A stretch of DNA of 64,000 bases from Thalassoglobus polymorphus (GTDB lineage Bacteria > Planctomycetota > Planctomycetia > Planctomycetales > Planctomycetaceae): positions 2,111,500 to 2,175,499 of the forward strand of contig NZ_CP036267.1 of NCBI RefSeq assembly GCF_007744255.1, in the 5' to 3' direction. Made by a program: the position numbers and the translations under genes. The notes below the pieces were generated by a model. That model ran no database searches. It saw nothing but the letters and a program-made list of their open reading frames with translations, and was not told the origin of the DNA. Below are positions 57,388-64,000 of this stretch, piece by piece; within the stretch, counting starts at the first letter, position 1; every line of letters begins with the position of its first letter.

Positions 57388-57828
57388 GAGAGATCATTCG
57401 TAACTTGTACAGTACAGCGGGGCAGAACCGCAAAAATGTTAAATGAGAGATCGACTACTGAGATCGCGTACGCTGGCACTTTATCAATTTGCAGAGCCGC
57501 ATCGCGTATAGCGTCAACCCGTTTTTGAATTGAAAGCAATGTACCAAGTGGGGCGAGGGAGTATCTCGATCGAACCGCCCAATCGCAGCTTTCTCTAAGA
57601 ATGAGAAACCAAAACCGGCAACACAGGTCCCGGAAAGAGTGGCGAACAGGTATAAGTTCGAGTGCCTGGAGCTTGACATACCGAAGTGAGATTGAATTGA
57701 TCGATATCAGTGAAATGGTCGGCAATGGTAAGCCATCTGACTGAATTTTCTCAATCGACATCGGTATCAATGTCGGGATGTTGCAGTGGGAACGAGTCAT
57801 TCACGACCGCTCCTGCTGAGCCCTTCAC
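57388..57828. other. Intergenic region, no gene recognised
   Basis: A 441-bp gap. A 155-codon minus-strand frame covers it (57333-57800) but overlaps the neighbouring gene and has no protein-like pattern. No hairpin or element found. Confidence 0.4.
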
Positions 57829-58599
57829 TTAGCGAAGCTGCCCGGCGCGTAATGCCGAGTTTGATGAAGTGGGGCGTGAGAACATTCCCTGAGCTGGCGA
57901 AGCGGTCGTCACTTGTTTCTGGAAACTCTGAAGCTCGATTTTCGAACTCGCTTCAGCTTTTCGTTGCGGGATTTTTTGCCAATTCCCATCATCGGTCGGA
58001 GCAGTTGTCTGTTGAGGGACCGCTGGTACAGGTGCAATTGGGGCTTGAGCTGTCACTTGCGGGGAAAGCGGGACAGCAGCTGTCGTTGTCATTGGAATTG
58101 GCACAGCAGAGAATTGATTCCCCTGACAGCATGGTTTTGCAATGGCAACTGTTTGTGGTGCGCGATAACTGATGGTTTGTTGTGGTACGAGTCTTGTGTG
58201 GACTCGCGGAACGTTTTCGACGACCTGGTAAGGGACATCGCGGTATTGAACCTGCCGTTGGAGCTTGGTTTCCGCGACGGTTTTAGTCGTCAGCTTGGGG
58301 ACCCAAACCATTTTGTAGCCCCCTTCGTCGACAGTCACTTGTTTATGTGTGGTGACTGGAACATTGACCGAGACTGCTTCACGGCGAACGTGCGTGCGAG
58401 TGACCGGTTGATAGGTCGTCACTTGTTCCTTGCGATATGTTGTTTGAACTTGCGGGCACACAGGTGCTCGAACGACCGGGGCAGGAGGCGTCGCACAGCG
58501 GTTGCATGGATTGAAGCCGGGAATGCCAAATTGGGCGTGACCCGTCGCTGGAATTCCGATTGCGAAGGCTGCACAAATTACGATTTTTCGAATCAACAT
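57829..58599 (-). CDS. Secreted proline/valine/threonine-rich protein
   Basis: About 256 residues from the ATG at 58597-58599, with GGGAG 9 nt upstream; an ATG at 58605 is too close to that site. A signal peptide (MLIRKIVICAAFAIG...GHA) is followed by repeated short units of the form VTTYQPVTRTHV, VPVTTHKQVTV, LQRQVQYRDVPYQVV. The C-terminal third is low-complexity, rich in Ala, Pro, Gln and Thr. It resembles the repeat-rich secreted proteins of Planctomycetes. Function unknown. Confidence 0.7.
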   Translation of the reverse strand: MLIRKIVICAAFAIGIPATGHAQFGIPGFNPCNRCATPPAPVVRAPVCPQVQTTYRKEQVTTYQPVTRTHVRREAVSVNVPVTTHKQVTVDEGGYKMVWVPKLTTKTVAETKLQRQVQYRDVPYQVVENVPRVHTRLVPQQTISYRAPQTVAIAKPCCQGNQFSAVPIPMTTTAAVPLSPQVTAQAPIAPVPAVPQQTTAPTDDGNWQKIPQRKAEASSKIELQSFQKQVTTASPAQGMFSRPTSSNSALRAGQLR

Positions 58600-59038
58600 A
58601 ATCATCCACTCCCAGGCCTTCGCAAACTCACGGCATGTGCCACACACTCATCTGTTCGTGAAAATCGTTCCAATAAGGCCACTCGGAGCGACTGACCACA
58701 GTCAGATTCGAGGAGTTCACAACCCGGCAGCCACCCATTTGACATAAGTGGAATAAATCGAAGAAACACTATGAGTCGACTCTCACGAACAGATTGTTCT
58801 ACAGATGGGCCATCTGCTCTCCTCATGAAGAACGATTCCGTGATTTCGTCGACCTTTTTCTTGTCATAACCCCGAAAACCGCCACGGATTCGGCAGACCA
58901 ACATTGAGTGACGCGGATGGTCCCCTATAATGCCCGCTTCGTTTTGCCGGAGATCTGTTCTTTTGAACACTTTCTCATTTCTACTCTGCGCTGATTGCGC
59001 TGTCGGCAAATAACAGTAATTTAGAGGAAATCAGTTCC
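58600..59038. other. Intergenic region upstream of aspS
   Basis: A 439-bp divergent region. Stretches near 58650 and 58830 (TCATGAAGAACGATTCC) have weak resemblance to the type B element, too little to call. It should hold the aspS promoter. Confidence 0.4.
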
Positions 59039-60808
59039 GTGTTACGTACTGCGACTTGTGGAGAACTTCGTGCCGACCATGTTGGACAAACAGTCACACT
59101 ATGCGGTTGGGCCGATAAATACCGTGACCATGGCGGAGTTGTGTTTGTCGATTTGCGAGATCGTTACGGCATCACTCAAATCGCATTTCGCATGGAGGAA
59201 TCGAGCGAGACCCAAAAACTCGCTGCCAGCATTCGTCACGAAGATGTCATCCAGGTGACCGGGGAAGTCGTCAGCCGTGGAGACGAAAACAAGAACCCCA
59301 AACTGGCGACGGGGGACATTGAGGTTCGCACAAACGACTTGAAGATCCTCAATCGCAGCTTGACGCCCCCGTTCGAGCCGCGTGGCGAGCACTTGGCAAA
59401 TGAAGAGCTGCGTTTGCAATACCGGTTCATTGATCTCCGACGCCCAGCGCTTCAGGAGATGATGAAAGTTCGTCACCAGCTGACGACCTCGGTCAGAAAC
59501 TATTTTGACGAACTCGGTTTCCTCGATATCGAAACGCCGATCCTCGGTCGCAGCTCACCTGAAGGAGCACGTGATTATCTTGTGCCGTCGCGAGTTCATG
59601 AAGCCAGTTTCTATGCTCTTCCGCAATCTCCGCAACTGTTCAAGCAAATCCTGATGGTCGCCGGATATGATCGGTACTACCAGATTGCACGATGTTTCCG
59701 TGATGAAGACTTGCGAGCAGATCGTCAGCCGGAGTTTACGCAGATCGATATCGAAATGTCATTCGTCGATTTGGAAGACATTCTCAGCACGATCGATGGG
59801 CTGCTTGCCAGAATGGTCAAAGATGTTCGCGGAACTGAACTCAAAACACCGCTTCCACGATACACACATGCGGAAGTGATGGAACGTTACGGGACCGACA
59901 AGCCAGACCTGCGCTTCGGCATGGAACTCACGGACATTTCCGACCTCGTCGCAGAGAGCGGATTCGGTGTCTTCAAAAACACTGTCGGCAGTGGCGGCAA
60001 GGTTCGTGGATTGTGCGTCAAAGGAGCAGCGGACAAATACTCACGACGAATTCTCGACAACGATATGAAGAAGATTGTCGGCGAACACGGAGCTAAAGGT
60101 CTCGCCTACTTCAAAGTGGTTGGGAATGGACTTGAATCTTCGATCGCCAAGTTCTTCAATGAGGACGAGCAGAAGGCGATCGTGGAGCGAATGGGGGGCG
60201 AAGATGGCGACCTGTTGGTTTACGTCGCTGACAAGTACGAAGTGACTTGTGCCGCACTCGCTGCGCTTCGGAACCATCTTGCGAAAGACCTCGAACTTTA
60301 CGATCCCAAAGAATTGAACTGTGCCTGGGTCGTCGAGTTCCCGTTGGTAACACGGAACGAAGAGGAAAACCGTTGGGACGCAGAGCATCATCCATTCTGT
60401 GCAGTCCACCCGGATGACCTCGAATACTTCGAGAGTGATCCTTCCAGGATTCGGGCGTTGTCCTACGACCTTGTTTGCAACGGCTACGAAGCTGCCAGTG
60501 GAAGTATTCGTATTCATGATCCTGCAGTTCAGCAGAAAATTTTCGACCTCCTCAACATCGAGGCGGAAGAAGCTGAACGTCGATTCGGGTTCCTGCTGCA
60601 AGCCCTTCGATACGGAGCTCCACCACACGGTGGAATTGCTCTCGGATTGGACCGTTGGGTGATGATGTTCATGGGAACCGACAACATTCGCGACGTCATT
60701 GCCTTCCCGAAAACTCAAAAGGCATCCGACTTGATGATGGGGGCTCCATCAACTGTCGACGACCATCAGCTGCGAGATTTGCATATCAAGGTCGACTTGC
60801 CAGAGTAG
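59039..60808 (+). CDS. aspS: Aspartyl-tRNA synthetase
   Basis: A 589-residue class II synthetase. An N-terminal OB fold ([16 protein letters not shown]) precedes motif 2 ([20 protein letters not shown]) and motif 3 ([14 protein letters not shown]). A bacterial GAD insertion domain lies between. It charges tRNA-Asp, and in many bacteria also tRNA-Asn. The start is a GTG with GAGG upstream. The TAG stop codon is the left edge of a type A element. Confidence 0.96.
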   Translation: MLRTATCGELRADHVGQTVTLCGWADKYRDHGGVVFVDLRDRYGITQIAFRMEESSETQKLAASIRHEDVIQVTGEVVSRGDENKNPKLATGDIEVRTNDLKILNRSLTPPFEPRGEHLANEELRLQYRFIDLRRPALQEMMKVRHQLTTSVRNYFDELGFLDIETPILGRSSPEGARDYLVPSRVHEASFYALPQSPQLFKQILMVAGYDRYYQIARCFRDEDLRADRQPEFTQIDIEMSFVDLEDILSTIDGLLARMVKDVRGTELKTPLPRYTHAEVMERYGTDKPDLRFGMELTDISDLVAESGFGVFKNTVGSGGKVRGLCVKGAADKYSRRILDNDMKKIVGEHGAKGLAYFKVVGNGLESSIAKFFNEDEQKAIVERMGGEDGDLLVYVADKYEVTCAALAALRNHLAKDLELYDPKELNCAWVVEFPLVTRNEEENRWDAEHHPFCAVHPDDLEYFESDPSRIRALSYDLVCNGYEAASGSIRIHDPAVQQKIFDLLNIEAEEAERRFGFLLQALRYGAPPHGGIALGLDRWVMMFMGTDNIRDVIAFPKTQKASDLMMGAPSTVDDHQLRDLHIKVDLPE

Positions 60809-60887
60809 AACTCATCCTGAAACCTGAAATTGCTCTCTCAAGCATTGAGAAAAGCGGTGGTTCCAGAGGTTTTCGGACCGGTTCTAG
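60805..60887 (+). repeat. Type A element, copy A6 (83 bp)
   Basis: It is exactly 83 bp, from GTAG (60805-60808, containing the aspS stop) to CTAG (60884-60887). It carries TCATCCTGAAACCTG, CTCAAGCATTGAG and TTTTCGGACCGGTT. The left flank has lost one base of CTAG; the right flank is intact. Confidence 0.87.
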
Positions 60888-61090
60888 TAATAGTCTCCTG
60901 TGAAGGCGGTCTCTCCGTGATGCAAGCACGGCAACCGCTGGGCAGGTGCCTGTTGAACAGGTGACCCCGGACGAAAACCAAGGATGCGCGTTCAAAAAAC
61001 AAAAAGGTCAACGAGATCAAAGAGATCAAAGAGTTTGTCCAAAAGCCTTGGCGAACAATCTCAACAAAAGTCACAAGCAAACTCCCCGTA

Positions 61091-61112
61091 GAACGGGACC
61101 ATTGTCCCGTTC
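61091..61112. repeat. GGGAC palindrome, copy 3
   Basis: A perfect 9-bp hairpin, GAACGGGAC and GTCCCGTTC, with a CATT loop. It is flanked by GTA and CGA as in the reverse complement of copy 1. Confidence 0.7.
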
Positions 61113-61171
61113 GAATCGCTTGAGGCTATCATTCCAAACGCGCGCTGCTCGTTGATATCGCATTTTCTGAA

Positions 61172-61205
61172 TTGGTGTTCACGTTATGCCTCTGGTGAAC
61201 ACCAA
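61172..61205. promoter_or_regulatory. 11-bp inverted repeat upstream of the phosphatase gene
   Basis: TTGGTGTTCAC and GTGAACACCAA are perfect reverse complements, with a 12-nt spacer. No T-tract follows, so an operator or a non-classical terminator is possible. It lies 150 bp before the phosphatase start. Confidence 0.5.
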
Positions 61206-61354
61206 CTCAAAGAAATCTATAAAGCTCTGCGATGGCAACGAGCTTTTGAATTCTCCCAGAACGAAAACTTTTATTCGCTTATCTTGACAAGCTTCTGGTG
61301 AAAGATTCGACTGGAGCCAATAATGTCCCTCCTTAATTTTGCACCGAGATCTTC

Positions 61355-62986
61355 ATGCCCCGTATCTTCCTGTTGCTGACGTTTGCATCGCTGCTGATTC
61401 CACAAGCGAATGCCGACCACATATTTGACTTGCAAACCAACGCCATCAAAGATGGGAAAGCAGAGTTTGGTCACTGGGGATGGGAAAAAGATGAATACAT
61501 GCTCTGGGGGACCCATTCCAATCGGCTCATCCCCGTGTACACCTTCGGGACACTCAATTCTGGAGAGGGGATTCACCTGCAATCCTATGTGGGGAAAAAT
61601 AGTCTCTATCGTTCTGAAAAGAAGCTGGCAGATCTTTACGGGCAGGTTCCAGAAGGAACATTGAATCCCAAGGCAGAATATATGGACCAGACTGACGTGT
61701 TCCGGATTCAGAAAGCGGCACTCAAGGCTGGCAAGAAGAACATCATCCTTGTGGTCTTCGACGGAATGGACTGGCAGACAACGCAATCTGCCAGCATCAT
61801 TAAACTGAATAAAATCGCGTATGAATCGGGACGCGGAACCGGGTTCCATTTTCAAGATTATGAGGCAGACGGAACGACGCAGTTCACAACGATGGTAACA
61901 GCACCCTACATTGATAAAGTCAAAATCGATGTTGATGAACAGACCATTTCCGAAGACCCAAATTCTTTTCGTGGCGGCTATGCCTACGAATTTGCAGGAG
62001 CCCAAGCTTGGGAAACTCCAGCAGAGCCAGAATATCTCTTGGGGCGGAAGACAAAAACGGCTCCACGTCAGCCATACACAGACTCTGCCAGTTCCGCCGT
62101 CAGCATGACTGCTGGAATCAAAACTTATAACGCTGCGATCAACATTGACCACAACGGGAAGATGGTCGACACAATTGCTCATATGGCACAAAAAGAAGGT
62201 TACAAAGTCGGTGTTGTTACGAGTGTTCCAATCAGCCATGCCACTCCAGCATCTGCATATTCACACAATGTCAAGCGACACGATTATCAAGACTTGACGA
62301 ACGATCTTCTTGGAGTGAAGTCGGTCAATCATCCAGAGCAACCGCTTCCGGGTGTGGATGTTCTGATCGGAGCAGGATACGGAGAAGTTCGCAGCAAGGA
62401 CTCCGGGCAAGGGAAAAACTTTGTTGAAGGAAACGCGTACCTGACAGCTCAAACGCTGAGCGAAATCGATTTCCGCAACGGAGGAAAGTACGTCGTCGCA
62501 ATTCGTCAGCAAGGTGTTGATGGAGCCGAGCAACTCAAAGGAAAAGCGGAAGAAGCCATCGCCAGGGAGAGTCGTCTCTTTGGCTTTTTCGGAGTCAAGG
62601 GTGGGCACTTGCCGTATCAAACAGCTGATGGCGACTTTCAACCAGCTATTGGACGTAAGAAAACAGCTGAGAAATACAGTAAGGCGGATTTGAGAGAGAA
62701 TCCAACCCTGAGTGAGATGACCGAAGCTGCTCTCTCTGTTCTGGAGAAAAATGAAAAAGGCTTCTGGTTGATGGTTGAAGCAGGAGATGTCGACTGGGCG
62801 AATCACGACAACAACATCGACAACTCTGCCGGCGCAGTGATGAGTGGAGATGCAGCGGTCAAAGTGGTCACAGACTGGGTTGAGAAAAACAGCTCCTGGG
62901 ACGAGACCGTGATGATCGTGACAGCTGACCATGGTCACTTTCTGGTCCTGGAGAAGCCAGAATTGCTGGTTTCACCTGCGGAATAA
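61355..62986 (+). CDS. Alkaline phosphatase (PhoA family)
   Basis: A 543-residue exported enzyme with a signal peptide (1-20). VVFDGMD (D136) and the nucleophile motif TDSASSAVSMTAG (D243, S244) match the PhoA family. Later metal motifs are EAGDVDWANHDNN and VTADHGH. It releases phosphate from esters in the periplasm. It is monocistronic. A Pho box is not obvious upstream. Phosphate starvation control is plausible but not shown. Confidence 0.93.
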   Translation: MPRIFLLLTFASLLIPQANADHIFDLQTNAIKDGKAEFGHWGWEKDEYMLWGTHSNRLIPVYTFGTLNSGEGIHLQSYVGKNSLYRSEKKLADLYGQVPEGTLNPKAEYMDQTDVFRIQKAALKAGKKNIILVVFDGMDWQTTQSASIIKLNKIAYESGRGTGFHFQDYEADGTTQFTTMVTAPYIDKVKIDVDEQTISEDPNSFRGGYAYEFAGAQAWETPAEPEYLLGRKTKTAPRQPYTDSASSAVSMTAGIKTYNAAINIDHNGKMVDTIAHMAQKEGYKVGVVTSVPISHATPASAYSHNVKRHDYQDLTNDLLGVKSVNHPEQPLPGVDVLIGAGYGEVRSKDSGQGKNFVEGNAYLTAQTLSEIDFRNGGKYVVAIRQQGVDGAEQLKGKAEEAIARESRLFGFFGVKGGHLPYQTADGDFQPAIGRKKTAEKYSKADLRENPTLSEMTEAALSVLEKNEKGFWLMVEAGDVDWANHDNNIDNSAGAVMSGDAAVKVVTDWVEKNSSWDETVMIVTADHGHFLVLEKPELLVSPAE

Positions 62987-63268
62987 GACATTCCCGTTGC
63001 CAAATTGTGAAACTCTGTGATAAACAGCGAGTTTGAAGCTCAATCAACCTCGCTGTCAGAGGTGTTGCAGCGATCGAATTGCGTTACGACGGACGCAAAT
63101 TTGAAGGCGAGCAGCAGAGAAGTCGTTGTCAGGCAGTCGTCGCTCGGGACCACGATCCGGGTGATTCCGACGGGCTCATGGCTCCGTTCTGCGATGATTC
63201 ATTCCTGCCCGCCCAGCAAAGTGCGTTTCAGAAGGACGCGCGTTTGAATATGCGTCATGGAGGACGCA

Positions 63269-64000
63269 GTGGCATCGTTTAAGGAGCATGTTGGTTTTAG
63301 CGGATTGCTTGGAGTCGGTTACGGACTCGGAGCGACCTTTCTACTTGGATTTTCGCCAACTCAAGGCGCACTCGCTGGTTATCTCGCCGGTGTCGGAGGA
63401 ATGCTCCCCGATCTCGATTCACCGACCGGAAAGCCGGGACAGGAAATCTTCTCGCTGACTGCTGCCGTTGCTCCACTTGTTTTGATCGGAAACGTTCTCA
63501 AATGGGCCAAATTGCCGACGGATACTGAAACCGTCATGTTGACGATGCTGCTGATGTACTTCGCCATTCGATATGGCGGAGCTTGGTTTGTCGCCAAGCT
63601 AAGTGTGCATCGTGGAATGTTCCACAGTATTCCGGCAAACGTGATCGCTGCCGAGGTGACTTATCTCTTTTATCCAACTGAAAGCATTGTCGTAAAATGG
63701 TTGATGGCAGGAGCGATTGCCGTTGGATTTTTCTCGCATCTTCTTTTGGATGAAATTTATTCCATCACCTGGTCTGGAGCGATGCCCCGGTTGAAGAAGT
63801 CGTCCGGCACTGCAATTAAATTCTGGGGAAAAGAGTTCGGTCCGTCAGCGTTTACATACGTCATGCTGATGTTTCTGACGTTCGTTACGTTGGAAGATGC
63901 GGGAGTCATTTCGACAACTCGAGAACTTCAGGCAGCTCCGGCGGAAGAAGAAATTGATGGAGAGTCCCCCGAGACGCTATTGCCGGAATCGGTCGAGTCG
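63269..64000 (+). CDS. YdjM/DUF457-like membrane metal-dependent hydrolase, partial
   Basis: At least 244 residues, still open at the window end. It starts at the GTG at 63269, chosen because GGAGGA lies 5-6 nt upstream; the ATG at 63257 overlaps that site. It has the LexA-regulated YdjM-type pattern GGMLPDLDSPTGKP and HRGMFHSIP, with several membrane helices. Predicted phospholipase-like or hydrolase activity is not proven. The last residues in view are a Glu/Pro-rich, probably cytoplasmic tail. Confidence 0.85.
   Translation, partial: MASFKEHVGFSGLLGVGYGLGATFLLGFSPTQGALAGYLAGVGGMLPDLDSPTGKPGQEIFSLTAAVAPLVLIGNVLKWAKLPTDTETVMLTMLLMYFAIRYGGAWFVAKLSVHRGMFHSIPANVIAAEVTYLFYPTESIVVKWLMAGAIAVGFFSHLLLDEIYSITWSGAMPRLKKSSGTAIKFWGKEFGPSAFTYVMLMFLTFVTLEDAGVISTTRELQAAPAEEEIDGESPETLLPESVES

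Larger units (their letters stand above)
60809..61354. other. Intergenic region between aspS and the phosphatase
   Basis: A 546-bp gap. It holds most of copy A6, the tandem GAGATCAAAGAGATCAAAGA near 61014, the GGGAC palindrome at 61091 and a long inverted repeat at 61172-61205. No coding frame with protein-like character is present. Confidence 0.6.

Noticed and set aside
57333-57800. 155-codon minus-strand frame
   Set aside because: It overlaps the start of the 243-residue gene in another frame and shows no family pattern.
58602-59009. 135-codon frame and weak type B resemblance near 58830
   Set aside because: The frame has no protein-like pattern, and only a short stretch (ATGAAGAACG) matches type B.
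61271-62239. 322-codon frame opposite the alkaline phosphatase
   Set aside because: Antisense shadow of a well-supported gene.
63079-63282. Short frame before the last gene
   Set aside because: It has only a TTG start and overlaps the next gene; it may be a remnant, but there is not enough to call a gene.

Overview
The window looks like a chromosomal segment of a planctomycete (phylum Planctomycetota), probably family Planctomycetaceae in the broad sense. The evidence is in the gene content: a DUF1501 gene behind a DUF1549/DUF1553 gene, two DUF1559 proteins with prepilin-type N-termini, a planctomycete-type cytochrome fused to WD40 repeats, a sulfatase, a 3-keto-disaccharide hydrolase (DUF1080) protein, a PEP-CTERM protein, and several small transthyretin-like lipoproteins. 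Genus is not determinable by eye. No rRNA, tRNA, CRISPR array, prophage or transposase gene was recognised.

Layout. 0-4.2 kb: DUF1501 and DUF1549 genes, a DinB-like protein, an EamA transporter. 4.2-10.6 kb: a four-gene Bat/MoxR-type operon on the minus strand (MoxR, DUF58, two membrane proteins with VWA-like domains). 10.9-14.5 kb: two large secreted paralogues built from five LTxxQ-like modules. 15-16.4 kb: a lipoprotein/DUF1559 pair. 17.6-22.6 kb: a tightly overlapping phosphonate catabolism operon (DUF5690 transporter-like protein, Zn alcohol dehydrogenase, PhnZ-like diiron oxygenase, FAD oxidoreductase, PhnX). 22.7-34.3 kb: mixed housekeeping and accessory genes (RicT/PSP1, sulfatase, HAD, PlsY, sigma-54 activator, aldehyde dehydrogenase, a second lipoprotein/DUF1559 pair). 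34.7-39.3 kb: a reduced division/cell-wall island (rsmH, LysM protein, FtsL-like, FtsI-type transpeptidase) with no ftsZ nearby. 40-51 kb: RNase HII-like, MnmE, HEAT/TPR proteins, GlpD, LOG-family protein, FtsH. 51.6-64 kb: WD40-cytochrome, pseudo-receiver, PEP-CTERM protein, AspRS, alkaline phosphatase and, at the edge, a YdjM-like membrane hydrolase.

The most unusual signal is non-coding. Two families of short elements are scattered through the window. Type A has seven copies; four of them are exactly 83 bp and the decayed ones fit 82-83 bp. Type B is about 106 bp, with three clear copies plus weaker ones. Both have short imperfect terminal inverted repeats and CTAG-like (YTAR) flanks. One type A copy sits inside a type B copy, between two CTAG tetranucleotides, which suggests insertion at CTAG with a 4-bp duplication. 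In three places the element edge supplies or coincides with the TAG stop codon of the neighbouring gene. They look like MITEs, possibly moved in trans by an IS5-type transposase. A separate, smaller family of GGGAC...GTCCC palindromes occurs three times.
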